A DNA stretch of 64,000 nucleotides, taken from positions 1 to 64,000 of the forward strand of contig NZ_JADOVG010000020.1 in NCBI RefSeq assembly GCF_015752205.1. The letters run 5' to 3'. The notes below the pieces were generated by a model, which was not told the origin of the DNA, searched no databases, and saw only the letters and a list, made by a program, of their open reading frames with translations. The DNA is from Polaromonas sp. CG_9.7. Lineage in GTDB: Bacteria; Pseudomonadota; Gammaproteobacteria; Burkholderiales; Burkholderiaceae_C. Positions 35,555-44,430 of the stretch are shown here, piece after piece; within the stretch, counting starts at the first letter, position 1; every line of letters begins with the position of its first letter. The translations under genes and the position numbers were made by a program.

Positions 35555-37075
35555 ATGGACTTTGAACTTAAAACCCTTAACCGCGCCCTTGCCTGCTGTG
35601 AAAAAACCGATGCGCTGATTGTGCTTGTCCCTGAAGGCCTTGCGGTCGGAGGCGACGCCTTGTCCGTCCTTGCCGCACTGGCCATCAATTCAGGCGATCT
35701 GGAATCCAAGCCAGGCAAGCTGCTGAATGTCTACCGCACGCCCGGCATTGAGGCTACGCGGGTGGTGCTGGTGGGCGCAGGCGATGCCAGCGAAAAAAAC
35801 GTCCGTACCGCTGTCAATGCCGCCATAGGCGTGTTGAAGACCAGCAATGCCCAACGCGCCGTTCTTTTCCTCGGCTTGCTGGGCAATGTCCAGCCCGAGA
35901 CGGTACGAGCTGCCGTCGTCGCGTGTGCCGACGCCAGCTATGCATACACCACGACAAAGTCCAAGCCCGTGGCGGCAAAACTGCAGAAGCTGGCAGTTGC
36001 TGTCGACAGTCTTGCCCTTGTTCAGGCAGGTTTTGACAAGGCCATCGCACTGGTCAAGGGTATCGAGCTGGCCAAGGAATGGGCCAACCGGCCTGCCAAC
36101 CATTCCACGCCGATTTTGCTTGCGGGCGCTGCCAAGGAGCTTGGCAAGCTGAAACGCATCAAGACTGAAATCCTGGGCCACAAGGAAGTCGAAAAGCTCG
36201 GCATGGGCGCATTTCTGGCAGTGGCGCAGGGCACGGCCGAACCGCTGCGCTTCATCGTGCTGCGTTATGACGGCGGCTCCAAGGACGAAGCGCCCATCGT
36301 GCTGATTGGCAAGGGCATCACCTTTGACACCGGCGGCATCTCGATCAAGCCGGCCGCCGAAATGGACGAAATGAAATTCGACATGTGCGGCGCTGCCAGC
36401 GTGCTGGGTACATTCCGGGCCCTGGCCGAACTGCAGCCGGCCCTCAACGTGGTGGGGCTCATTCCGGCCTGTGAAAACATGCCCAGCGACAGGGCTGTCA
36501 AGCCCGGAGACGTGGTGACCAGCATGAGCGGACAAACCATTGAAATCCTCAACACCGATGCCGAAGGACGGCTGGTGTTATGCGATGCCTTGACCTATGC
36601 AGCGCGCTTCAAGCCCAAAGCCGTGGTGGACATTGCCACGCTGACGGGCGCCTGCGTGGTGGCACTCGGCGGCGTGCGCAGCGGGCTTTTTTCAAGCAAT
36701 GAGCCACTGGCCGAATCGCTGGCCCGGGCTGGTGACACGTCGCTCGACCTGTGCTGGCGCATGCCGCTGGATGACGATTACGCCGATGGCCTGAAAACCA
36801 ATTTTGCCGACGTCGCCAATGTGGCCGGGCGTGCCGGCGGCGCGGTGACAGCTGCCAAGTTTTTACAGCGATTTGCAGCTGACTTTGCCTGGGCGCACCT
36901 GGACATTGCCGGCACCGGCTGGAAAAGCGGCCAAGCAAAAGGCGCCACCGGGCGTCCCGTGCCGCTGCTGCTGGACTTTCTGCTGGCACAGGCAACGCCC
37001 GTCGCCACGTCGCCTGCTGCGTCCAAGGCAAAGGTGGCTAAAGCACGCGCAACCGTTGCCAAAACCAGGGCATGA
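35555..37075 (+). CDS. pepA: leucyl aminopeptidase
   Basis: Cytosolic M17 metallopeptidase that removes N-terminal residues from peptides. The catalytic domain carries the bimetal ligands in GKGITFDTGGISIKPAAEMDEM and the signature NTDAEGRLVLCDAL. The N-terminal macro-like domain (residues about 1-170) is intact. At 506 aa it is a normal length with a slightly longer Ala/Lys-rich tail. In E. coli PepA also binds DNA, but nothing here tests that. Its stop overlaps holC by 4 bases. Confidence 0.97.
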   Translation: MDFELKTLNRALACCEKTDALIVLVPEGLAVGGDALSVLAALAINSGDLESKPGKLLNVYRTPGIEATRVVLVGAGDASEKNVRTAVNAAIGVLKTSNAQRAVLFLGLLGNVQPETVRAAVVACADASYAYTTTKSKPVAAKLQKLAVAVDSLALVQAGFDKAIALVKGIELAKEWANRPANHSTPILLAGAAKELGKLKRIKTEILGHKEVEKLGMGAFLAVAQGTAEPLRFIVLRYDGGSKDEAPIVLIGKGITFDTGGISIKPAAEMDEMKFDMCGAASVLGTFRALAELQPALNVVGLIPACENMPSDRAVKPGDVVTSMSGQTIEILNTDAEGRLVLCDALTYAARFKPKAVVDIATLTGACVVALGGVRSGLFSSNEPLAESLARAGDTSLDLCWRMPLDDDYADGLKTNFADVANVAGRAGGAVTAAKFLQRFAADFAWAHLDIAGTGWKSGQAKGATGRPVPLLLDFLLAQATPVATSPAASKAKVAKARATVAKTRA

Positions 37076-37512
37076 CCGACATTGCTTTTCATTTCAACAC
37101 GGCCGACAAGCTGACCTATGGCTGTCGGCTGTTGCGCAAAATCTATCTGAGCGGCATGAAAGTCGCTGTTACGGCGGAACCAGCCGTGCTGGACGAACTC
37201 GATACGCTGCTGTGGACTTTTTCTGGGGCTGATTTCTTACCCCATTGCACGCCGGCGGCATCGCCCGCCACGCTGGCGCTCACCCCGGTCGTGCTGGCGG
37301 CTTCGCCAGCTGGTTATTTTCGACAGGGCATTTTGATAAACCTGGGTAATGAACTTCCTGCCGGATTTGAGGGATATGAACGGTTGATCGAAGTAATTTC
37401 TCTATCACCGGAAGATGTACAGGCGGGGCGCAGCCGTTGGAAACATTACGCAGCACGCGGCTATGCACTGAAAAGACACGACCTAGCCCACCGGGCAACG
37501 CGCGCGTCATGA
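37072..37512 (+). CDS. holC: DNA polymerase III chi subunit
   Basis: Clamp-loader accessory protein that ties the replisome to single-strand-binding protein. The N-terminus MTDIAFHFNTADKLTYGCRL and the segment WTFSGADFLPHC are family hallmarks. At 146 aa it matches E. coli HolC. The C-terminal part YAARGYALKRHD is also conserved. It is coupled to pepA upstream and to a small gene downstream by ATGA overlaps. Confidence 0.94.
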   Translation: MTDIAFHFNTADKLTYGCRLLRKIYLSGMKVAVTAEPAVLDELDTLLWTFSGADFLPHCTPAASPATLALTPVVLAASPAGYFRQGILINLGNELPAGFEGYERLIEVISLSPEDVQAGRSRWKHYAARGYALKRHDLAHRATRAS

Positions 37513-37853
37513 CACGTTTTCACGTGCCGTCCACGAACGTGCCCACGCTGACGGACATCGTGCATCCCGAAGTCGTCCCTTCTACTCTTTCCGGCACAAC
37601 AAACGATGAAAGCGCAGAGGCCAAAATTGCCGCTGCAACAAACCTGCAAGCGCTGATGGTTCAGCGGGTTGTGGGGCATGCCAGCGGGGTGCTGGAGAAG
37701 CGCTTGCCTGAATTCACCGAGCAACTGATCCGCGCGCATGTCCAAGTCCTGATGCCTCTGTTGATCGTTGAAATTGAACGGGTCGTGCGAGAGTCGGTTA
37801 GCCAGGCATTTGAGCAAGAGGTGGCTGTGTCTCATGGGCAGAAAGAAACTTAG
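37509..37853 (+). CDS. small DUF2486-like protein
   Basis: A 114-aa protein whose ATG overlaps the holC stop (ATGA). The N-terminus FHVPSTNVPTLTDIVHPE resembles the start of DUF2486 proteins, known from beside holC in Burkholderiales and of unknown function. The C-terminal half is predicted helical (LQALMVQRVVGHASGVLEKR, then VQVLMPLLIVEIERVV), possibly amphipathic or dimerising. No catalytic motif is visible. The family assignment is tentative. Confidence 0.7.
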   Translation: MTRFHVPSTNVPTLTDIVHPEVVPSTLSGTTNDESAEAKIAAATNLQALMVQRVVGHASGVLEKRLPEFTEQLIRAHVQVLMPLLIVEIERVVRESVSQAFEQEVAVSHGQKET

Positions 37854-37891
37854 AAATCTATGTCGTCGCGGACCTTGCATGTATAAATTTC

Positions 37892-37927
37892 TTACATAAA
37901 AGTTACATAAAAGTTACAAAAAGTTAG
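37892..37927 (+). promoter_or_regulatory. 11-bp-phased TTACA direct repeats
   Basis: TTACA occurs at 37892, 37903 and 37914, exactly 11 bp apart, and a TTAG follows at 37924. Such phasing is typical of binding sites for OmpR/PhoB-type regulators. They lie about 135-170 bp before the next gene. Confidence 0.5.
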
Positions 37928-38060
37928 GGTAAACCCTCTAATCAATCAGAACCTAGGGACGTTGCTATGGTGCAGGCCTAGAAATTGCGTTATGTTCTGC
38001 CCAGTTGAGTAAAAAAATGTTCTCAACATTCACAGGTAATTTTCTAACCGGAGTTTTTTT

Positions 38061-39191
38061 ATGCAAATGAAATTGAAATTGACAGCGTTGGCAGCACTTG
38101 CGATGGTGGGCGGCTTGGCTTCAGCTCAGGATGCTGTCGTGAAAATTGGCCATGTGGCGCCGATGTCCGGTTCACAGGCGCATTATGGAAAAGACAATGA
38201 AAACGGCGCACGCATGGCTGTTGAAGAGTTGAATACCCAGAACATTGTCATTGGCGGCAAGAAAATCAAGTTTGAGCTGGTGGCGGAAGACGATGCTGCT
38301 GATCCAAAACAGGGCACAGCAGCTGCACAAAAACTGTGCGACTCCAAGGTTGCCGGCGTGGTTGGACACCTGAATTCGGGCACGACGATTCCTGCATCCA
38401 AGGTCTACAACGATTGCGGTATCCCGATGGTGACGGGTGCAGCTACCAACCCCAGCCTCACCAAGCCAGGTTACAAGACAACCTTTCGAATTATTGCGAA
38501 CGACAACGCCCTGGGTGCGGGTCTGGCCTTTTATGCAGCCGACGCGCTGAAACTGAAAAAAGTTGCCATCATTGACGACCGTACGGCCTACGGCCAAGGC
38601 GTTGCCGAAGTGTTCAAGAAGACCGCCTTGGCCAAGGGCATGACCGTGGTCGACGAGCAGTTCACCACCGACAAGGCAACCGACTTCATGGCTATCCTGA
38701 CGGCTGTGAAATCCAAGAATCCGGATGCTATCTTCTTTGGCGGAATGGACCCACAGGGTGGTCCGATGTTGCGTCAGATGGAACAATTGGGCATGAGCAA
38801 TGTCAAGTATTTCGGCGGCGACGGTATCTGTACGGCAGAACTGGCTCGTTTGGCTGCAGGCGCAAAAACCATCGGCAATGTGGTATGCGCTGAAGGCGGT
38901 GCGTCCTTGGCGAAAATGCCTGGTGGCGAAGCCTGGAAAAAGCGTTATGACGCTAAATATCCCAACCAGTTTCAGGTCTACAGTCCATACACTTATGACG
39001 CAACCTTCTTGCTGGTCGATGCTATGAAGCGTGCCGACTCAACCGATCCCAAGGTTTACACGGCCGAGCTGATCAAGTCGAATTTCAAAGGTGTCACGAC
39101 TACCATCGGCTTCGAGCCAAACGGTGAGTTGAAGAACCCTGCCATCACCTTGTACGTCTACAAAGACGGCAAGAAATCGGCGCTGAACTGA
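38061..39191 (+). CDS. branched-chain amino-acid-type periplasmic binding protein
   Basis: Substrate-binding protein of the LivJ/LivK (Peripla_BP_6) type, 376 aa. The first 22 residues are a signal peptide, and the mature start QDAVVKIGHVAPMSGSQAHY is typical. The ligand-contact segments GHLNSGTTIPAS, GAATNPSLTKPG and DDRTAYGQGVAEVF are intact. A CGGAG Shine-Dalgarno precedes the ATG. No livHMGF permease or ATPase genes are adjacent, so it serves a transporter encoded elsewhere. A terminator follows. Confidence 0.9.
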   Translation: MQMKLKLTALAALAMVGGLASAQDAVVKIGHVAPMSGSQAHYGKDNENGARMAVEELNTQNIVIGGKKIKFELVAEDDAADPKQGTAAAQKLCDSKVAGVVGHLNSGTTIPASKVYNDCGIPMVTGAATNPSLTKPGYKTTFRIIANDNALGAGLAFYAADALKLKKVAIIDDRTAYGQGVAEVFKKTALAKGMTVVDEQFTTDKATDFMAILTAVKSKNPDAIFFGGMDPQGGPMLRQMEQLGMSNVKYFGGDGICTAELARLAAGAKTIGNVVCAEGGASLAKMPGGEAWKKRYDAKYPNQFQVYSPYTYDATFLLVDAMKRADSTDPKVYTAELIKSNFKGVTTTIGFEPNGELKNPAITLYVYKDGKKSALN

Positions 39192-39252
39192 CTTTTGTTC
39201 TGGCCTCCGGTGGCCAGTTGACCAGGATGAGGCAATAGTTCCGCCTTTCCAA

Positions 39253-39285
39253 CGCCTTGTGCAATATTTTGCGCAAGGCGTTTTC
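39253..39285 (+). terminator. terminator after the binding-protein gene
   Basis: A 10-bp stem (CGCCTTGTGC with GCGCAAGGCG, one G-T pair), loop AATATTTT, then TTTTC. Confidence 0.85.
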
Positions 39286-39720
39286 AATTGCCTTTCTGCA
39301 TATTTCACACTGTCATATGGATAGCTCTTTCTGATCACGTAAGTATCAGAAAAAAAATAATCAAAGATCGTAGACAGCCGCTTAACAAGGCGCCAGCTTT
39401 TCCCCATCAAAATGAAAGCTATTTCAAGCGCAGACCGTACCGTTATCAGAATCGCGAAATTTTAAGTGACAGGCAAGGCCAGCTTATTTCCCAAGCCGTC
39501 GTCACCAGTCCTTTTTGTCGAGTTCACTGGACCGAATTCCTAAAAAATGGCTCCTCGCTAACGTATATTACCGCTGATAAAAACCAAATTAAAAAGACTG
39601 ATCCTGCTTGCTGTATATGCTCTAGTAGCTATTAATTAGATAGCAAAAAATGTTGAATTTATTGTGCCGAAATTTGGCGGCGCAGCTTGAAGCGTGAGCA
39701 GTTCAAGAATGGACAGGCAA
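39286..39720. other. 435-base AT-rich gap without a convincing gene
   Basis: An open frame of 115 codons exists at 39288-39635, but it has no Shine-Dalgarno, no recognisable domain and an odd composition, so I do not call it. The right part contains a partial AT-rich repeat at 39612-39644. The region is markedly richer in A and T than its surroundings. Confidence 0.6.
39612..39644 (-). repeat. partial AT-rich repeat
   Basis: GTATATGCTCTAGTAGCTAT followed by TAATTAGATAGC matches the GCTATT..ATAGC end of the ~60-bp repeat family. Confidence 0.4.
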
Positions 39721-39721
39721 G

Positions 39722-39752
39722 AAAAAACCCCAAGTAATTCAATTACTTGGGG
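39722..39752 (-). terminator. tRNA-Ser terminator
   Basis: A 12-bp perfect stem (CCCCAAGTAATT with AATTACTTGGGG) lies directly past the tRNA. On the minus strand a run of six T's follows. Confidence 0.9.
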
Positions 39753-39760
39753 CTGAATCG

Positions 39761-39850
39761 TGGCGGAAGAGGCGGGATTCGAACCCGCGGTAGGTATAAC
39801 CCTACGCACGCTTTCCAGGCGTGTGACTTAAACCGCTCATCCACCCTTCC
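39761..39850 (-). tRNA. tRNA-Ser (anticodon GGA)
   Basis: On the minus strand GGAAGGG pairs with CTCTTCC to form the acceptor stem (one G-T pair), followed by discriminator G and an encoded CCA. The anticodon arm is CACGC-CTGGAAA-GCGTG, anticodon GGA. The long variable arm GTAGGGTTATACCTAC and the T arm GCGGGTTCGAATCCCGC are typical of a class II serine tRNA. It reads UCC and UCU codons. Confidence 0.97.
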
Positions 39851-39915
39851 GCGAAGCTCTAAATTATAGCAGTCGCCCGGAGCGGCTTTGCCGGTCAGGT
39901 GCAGGAAATTGCCGG

Positions 39916-40290
39916 TTAATGCACCGTCCCTTGAAAGCGGTGCTTTTCGAGTTGCGCCATGGTCACGAACTGAAGTGCATTTGCATGCGTGGCATCCAGG
40001 ATCACAGGCGGTGCCACACCGGCCTCCAGCGCTTCGCGCCAGCGCAGGGCGCACAAGCACCAGCGGTCCCCCGGGTTCAAGCCGGAAAAACGGTACTGGT
40101 GCATGGGCGTGACCAGGTCGTTGCCTGCAGCCTTCGAAAAATCCAGGAATTGCGCCGTCACCCGGACGCAGATCAGGTGCGAGCCGTGGTCGCTGGCGTC
40201 GGTGTTGCAGCAGCCGTCGCGTAAGTATCCAGTCAGCGGATCGTAAGAGCACGAAGCGAGTTCAGTGCCCAGAACGTTTTTTGCTTTCAT
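39916..40290 (-). CDS. DUF2237 family protein
   Basis: A 124-aa soluble protein starting MKAKNVLGTELASCSYDPLT. The motifs TGYLRDGCCNTDASDHGSH and LNPGDRWCLCALRWREALEAG are the conserved core of DUF2237, which is rich in Cys, Asp and His and has no established function. The catalytic or metal role implied by these residues is inference. The start at 40290 follows GGGAAACAACG, a weak Shine-Dalgarno. It lies 39 bases after the stomatin gene on the same strand. Confidence 0.88.
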   Translation of the reverse strand: MKAKNVLGTELASCSYDPLTGYLRDGCCNTDASDHGSHLICVRVTAQFLDFSKAAGNDLVTPMHQYRFSGLNPGDRWCLCALRWREALEAGVAPPVILDATHANALQFVTMAQLEKHRFQGTVH

Positions 40291-40329
40291 CGTTGTTTCC
40301 CTTTCCAAAAAAACCTGGCCAGACAGCAC

Positions 40330-41241
40330 TCAGGCCTGGCTGGACTGCACCATTTTCATGGCTGAGGTGATCAGCGTAGAAACTTCGGTCATATTGCTGG
40401 GAACGATCAGCGTGGTGGTTGCATCGCTGGCGACCTGCGAATACGCCGCGACTGCTTTTTCTGCCACTTTCAACTGCACAGCCAGCTCGCCGCCGGGTTG
40501 ACGAATCGCAAGGGCAACGAGTTCGATGGCCCTGGCATTGGCTTCTGCTACAGCAAGGATGGCTGATGCCTCGCCTTGTGCGTTGTTGATGGCGGCCTGT
40601 TTTTCACCTTCAGAGCGGGCAATGAAAGCTTCGCGTTCGCCGGTTGCAATGTTGATCTGCTCCTGCTTTCGGCCTTCGGATGCGGCAATCAGTGCGCGTT
40701 TTTCACGTTCCGCCGTGATTTGCGACTGCATGGCGTGCAGAATTTCCTTGGGTGGCGTCAGGTCCTTGATCTCGTAGCGCAGCACTTTTACGCCCCAGTT
40801 CAATGCTGCCTCGTCAATCGCCGCGACTACCTGCGCATTGATGATGTTGCGTTCCTCGAAAGTCTTGTCCAGCTCCAGCTTGCCGATGACCGAGCGCAGC
40901 GAGGTCTGGGCCAGTTGGGTCACGGCCACAAGGTAGTTGGACGAGCCATAGCTGGCCCGCATGGCATCGGTCACTTGGAAATACAGGATACCGTCCACTT
41001 GCAACTGCGTGTTGTCGCGGGTGATGCAGACCTGACTGGGCACATCAAGCGGGATTTCCTTCAAGCTGTGCTTGTAGGCCACGCGGTCAACGAAAGGAAT
41101 CAGAAAGTTCAGGCCAGGCGGCAAGATACTAAGGTATTTACCCAAACGTTCGACGACCCAGGCATTTTGCTGCGGCACCACTTTGATGCTCTGCACGACA
41201 AAGATGCCCGCCAGGATGAGAAAGACAATTGCAATTTCCAT
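40330..41241 (-). CDS. qmcA: stomatin-like SPFH protein (QmcA/paraslipin)
   Basis: Membrane-anchored SPFH (Band 7) scaffold protein, 303 aa. One N-terminal helix (residues 1-22, MEIAIVFLILAGIFVVQSIK) is followed by VVPQQNAWVVERLGKYLSIL, the Band 7 opening, and GVKVLRYEIKDLTPPKEIL. The C-terminal coiled-coil part is Ala/Glu-rich (EREKRALIAASEGRKQ, then GEASAILAVAEANARAI). Such proteins form membrane microdomains and work with NfeD partners. The gene directly upstream on this strand encodes one. Confidence 0.94.
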   Translation of the reverse strand: MEIAIVFLILAGIFVVQSIKVVPQQNAWVVERLGKYLSILPPGLNFLIPFVDRVAYKHSLKEIPLDVPSQVCITRDNTQLQVDGILYFQVTDAMRASYGSSNYLVAVTQLAQTSLRSVIGKLELDKTFEERNIINAQVVAAIDEAALNWGVKVLRYEIKDLTPPKEILHAMQSQITAEREKRALIAASEGRKQEQINIATGEREAFIARSEGEKQAAINNAQGEASAILAVAEANARAIELVALAIRQPGGELAVQLKVAEKAVAAYSQVASDATTTLIVPSNMTEVSTLITSAMKMVQSSQA

Positions 41242-41314
41242 GAAATACCCTTTACTTTGAATTCAGGTGAGGGGCCTTCCGTGGGTGGCCCTGGATCCGA
41301 CCCATATGCTTTTT

Positions 41315-41743
41315 TTACAGTGGTTCGATAACCAGGCGATTGCCGCGCATTTCCTTGATGCGGAAGTTTCCCGGGCTTGATGGCTCTCCGGGATCAGCAG
41401 CAATGGCAGTCCACTGTGCTCCGCGGAAATGCACAATGGCCGTGCCGTCTGCATTCCACCGCACCACGTGAACCGTTTCACCAATGTCCAGGTTAACGTC
41501 CTGATTGAACCTGGCCGCCAGGGGGGCAGGGCCCTGACGGCGGCTCCAACGCCATGCTGCCACAGCGCCGCCGCCAATGGCGCCCGCTATCAGCATCTGG
41601 CCTGTCAAGGCAATGCCCAGCGTTGCCGCCAGCGCACCAGCCACCAGTCCGGCGGCAAGCATCAGAAGATAAAACGTGCCTGTCATAAGTTCCACGGCGA
41701 CCGCTGCGCCTGCCAACAGCCACCAGATGCCTGCTTCGCCCAT
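41315..41743 (-). CDS. NfeD-like membrane protein
   Basis: A short NfeD family protein of 142 aa. Two or three N-terminal hydrophobic helices (WWLLAGAAVAVELMTGTFYL, then AAGLVAGALAATLGIA) are followed by a cytosolic or periplasmic OB-fold domain (DIGETVHVVRWNADGTAIVHFRGAQWTAI). The Ser protease domain of long NfeD is absent. Its pairing with a downstream stomatin gene is the standard arrangement, which supports a joint role in membrane organisation. Confidence 0.9.
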   Translation of the reverse strand: MGEAGIWWLLAGAAVAVELMTGTFYLLMLAAGLVAGALAATLGIALTGQMLIAGAIGGGAVAAWRWSRRQGPAPLAARFNQDVNLDIGETVHVVRWNADGTAIVHFRGAQWTAIAADPGEPSSPGNFRIKEMRGNRLVIEPL

Positions 41744-42054
41744 GATGTTTCCTTTTTATCAGTTGTTCTCTCTATTTTGAGCCAGATCAACGCGGTGCAA
41801 CCTGAAGGACACAATACATCCTTACACTTCGCAGTCTGAAAAAAGTCTTTTCATCTTGGAAAATTGACCACTCAAGAGATAAGCGAAAATTCAGCTTCTG
41901 CATGCACAAGGAATTGCGCGGCTTTCATTGCTTGCCCGTGTGCGCTTCGTGCTTTTCTCATCCAACCGTTCAGGCTCAACCTGTCTATGCCTTTTGAACG
42001 TTTATTTTCATGCCCTCCGACAGGTTCAGGGCACCCTCAACCGCTGCATACGCC
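41744..42054. other. gap between nfeD and the decarboxylase gene
   Basis: A divergent 311-base gap. Apart from a repeat fragment at 42010-42033 (GCCCTCCGACAGGTTCAGGG) I see no gene, and no promoter I can define. Confidence 0.5.
42010..42033. repeat. short CGACAGG-type repeat
   Basis: GCCCTCCGACAGGTTCAGGG resembles the repeat at 57786-57860 (CCCTTTGACAGGTTCGGGGG). It occupies the place where the decarboxylase ribosome site would be expected. Confidence 0.5.
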
Positions 42055-44343
42055 ATGAAATTTCGCTTTCCGATTGTCATCATTGACGAGGACTTCCGTT
42101 CCGAAAACACTTCTGGCCTGGGCATCCGTGCGCTTGCCCAGGCCATTGAAACCGAGGGCTTCGAGGTACTCGGTGTGACCGGCTACGGCGATCTGTCGCA
42201 GTTTGCGCAGCAGCAAAGCCGTGCCAGTGCGTTTATCTTGTCGATTGACGATGAAGAATTCACGCCCGGTCCCGACCTGGACCCTGCCGTGCTGGACCTG
42301 CGCAAGTTTATTGCCGAAGTGCGCCGTAAAAACCTGGACGTACCCATTTACGTCTATGGTGAAACCAAGACCTCGCGGCACATTCCGAACGACATCTTGC
42401 GCGAACTGCACGGCTTTATCCACATGTTCGAGGACACGCCCGAGTTCGTGGCGCGCCACATCATCCGCGAAGCCAAGAGCTACCTGGAAGGCGTGCAGCC
42501 GCCGTTTTTCAAGGCGCTGCTGGACTATGCCGAAGACGGATCATATTCGTGGCATTGCCCTGGCCATTCCGGCGGCGTGGCGTTCCTGAAAAGCCCGGTT
42601 GGCCAGATGTACCACCAGTTCTACGGCGAAAACATGCTGCGTTCGGACGTTTGCAATGCGGTCGAGGAACTGGGCCAGTTGCTGGACCACAACGGCGCCA
42701 TTGGTGCCAGCGAGCGCAATGCGGCACGCATCTTCAATGCCGACCACTGCTTTTTCGTGACCAATGGCACTTCGACGTCGAACAAGATGGTCTGGCACCA
42801 CACGGTGGCACCGGGCGATGTGGTGGTGGTGGACCGCAACTGCCACAAGTCGATTCTGCACGCCATCATCATGACCGGTTCAATCCCGGTGTTTTTGAAG
42901 CCAACGCGCAACCATTTCGGCATCATTGGTCCGATCCCGCAAAGCGAATTCGAGCCTGACGCGATTCGCGCCAAGATTGCGGCCAACCCCTTGCTCAAGG
43001 GCGTGGACGCGGCCACCGTCAAGCCGCGCGTGTTGACGCTGACGCAATCGACCTATGACGGCGTTCTCTACAACACCGAGACCATCAAGAGCATGATCGA
43101 CGGCTACATCGACAACCTGCATTTTGACGAAGCCTGGCTGCCGCACGCTGCATTTCATCCGTTCTATGGCACCTACCATTCGATGGGCAAGAACCGCATT
43201 CGGCCGAAAAATGCTGTGGTGTACGCGACCCAGTCGATCCACAAGTTGCTGGCCGGTATCAGCCAGGCCAGCCATGTGCTGGTGCAGGACTCGCAAAACG
43301 TCAAGCTCGACAGGCACCTTTTCAACGAGGCTTACCTGATGCACACCTCGACGTCGCCGCAGTACAGCATCATCGCCAGTTGCGACGTCGCAGCCGCCAT
43401 GATGGAGCCGCCCGGCGGCACCGCGCTGGTCGAGGAAAGCATTGCCGAGGCGCTGGACTTTCGCCGCGCCATGCGCAAGATCGCCGAAGAATATGGCAGC
43501 GACTGGTGGTTCAAGGTCTGGGGACCGGACAAACTGGTCGAAGAAGGCATTGGCGAGGCGAAGGACTGGATCATCAAGGGCGAGTCGCGCAGCGCCAAGA
43601 CGGCCAAAAATGGCGCCAACAACTGGCACGGCTTTGGCCAGATGGCCACCGGCTTCAACATGCTGGACCCAATCAAGTCGACCATCGTCACGCCTGGCCT
43701 GGACCTGAACGGCAAGTTTTCCAAGACCGGCATTCCGGCCAGCATCGTCACCAAGTTTTTGGCCGAGCACGGCGTGATTGTGGAAAAGACCGGCCTCTAC
43801 AGCTTTTTCATCCTGTTCACCATCGGCATCACCAAGGGCCGCTGGAACACGCTGCTGACCGCGCTGCAGCAGTTCAAGGACGATTACGACAAGAACCAGC
43901 CGATGTGGCGCATCCTGCCCGAGTTCTGCCAAAAGTTTCCCAAGTACGAGCGCATGGGGCTGGCAGACCTGTGTCAGCATATTCACACCCTGTATGCCAA
44001 GTACGACATTGCCCGCCTGACAACCGATGTGTACCTGAGCGACCTGGCGCCCGCCATGAAACCGAGCGATGCCTATGCGCACATAGCCCACCGCACGACG
44101 GACCGAGTTGAAATTGACCACCTGGAAGGCCGCATTACCGTTGGTCTGGTGACGCCTTACCCGCCGGGCATTCCGCTGTTGATTCCGGGCGAGGTATTCA
44201 ACAAAAAAATCGTTGACTACCTGAAGTTTTCTCGCGAATTCAATGCGCAGTGCCCCGGTTTCGAGACCGATATCCATGGCCTGGTCGAGCAAACCGATGC
44301 CAAGGGCAAGGTCCGTTACTACGCCGACTGCGTCAAGTTGTAG
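42055..44343 (+). CDS. Orn/Lys/Arg decarboxylase
   Basis: PLP-dependent fold-type I decarboxylase of basic amino acids, 762 aa, producing a polyamine or cadaverine/agmatine. The N-terminal flavodoxin-like wing domain starts MKFRFPIVIIDEDFRSENTS. The PLP Lys lies in TQSIHKLLAGISQASHVLV, and the catalytic-core segments WHCPGHSGGVAFLKSP and FFVTNGTSTSNKMVWHHTV are intact. The C-terminal domain includes YPPGIPLLIPGE. Substrate choice among lysine, ornithine and arginine cannot be decided by eye. The start at 42055 is by homology. An ATG at 42010 would add 15 residues derived from a repeat. Confidence 0.93.
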   Translation: MKFRFPIVIIDEDFRSENTSGLGIRALAQAIETEGFEVLGVTGYGDLSQFAQQQSRASAFILSIDDEEFTPGPDLDPAVLDLRKFIAEVRRKNLDVPIYVYGETKTSRHIPNDILRELHGFIHMFEDTPEFVARHIIREAKSYLEGVQPPFFKALLDYAEDGSYSWHCPGHSGGVAFLKSPVGQMYHQFYGENMLRSDVCNAVEELGQLLDHNGAIGASERNAARIFNADHCFFVTNGTSTSNKMVWHHTVAPGDVVVVDRNCHKSILHAIIMTGSIPVFLKPTRNHFGIIGPIPQSEFEPDAIRAKIAANPLLKGVDAATVKPRVLTLTQSTYDGVLYNTETIKSMIDGYIDNLHFDEAWLPHAAFHPFYGTYHSMGKNRIRPKNAVVYATQSIHKLLAGISQASHVLVQDSQNVKLDRHLFNEAYLMHTSTSPQYSIIASCDVAAAMMEPPGGTALVEESIAEALDFRRAMRKIAEEYGSDWWFKVWGPDKLVEEGIGEAKDWIIKGESRSAKTAKNGANNWHGFGQMATGFNMLDPIKSTIVTPGLDLNGKFSKTGIPASIVTKFLAEHGVIVEKTGLYSFFILFTIGITKGRWNTLLTALQQFKDDYDKNQPMWRILPEFCQKFPKYERMGLADLCQHIHTLYAKYDIARLTTDVYLSDLAPAMKPSDAYAHIAHRTTDRVEIDHLEGRITVGLVTPYPPGIPLLIPGEVFNKKIVDYLKFSREFNAQCPGFETDIHGLVEQTDAKGKVRYYADCVKL

Positions 44344-44430
44344 TTAGGAGTGGCCCGCCAGATGCGCGGGTCAGGGGGGAAAGGTCGGTCCAGCGATGGC
44401 GCCAGCCTTTTTGTTGCGCGCCGGTTTTTC

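Noticed and set aside
39288-39635. A 115-codon open frame in the AT-rich gap before tRNA-Ser
   Set aside because: No ribosome site, no domain and unusual residue composition. It starts right behind a terminator and runs into a repeat.
42880-44292. A 470-codon open frame on the minus strand
   Set aside because: Antisense to the decarboxylase, which has clear PLP motifs. The opposite frame shows none.
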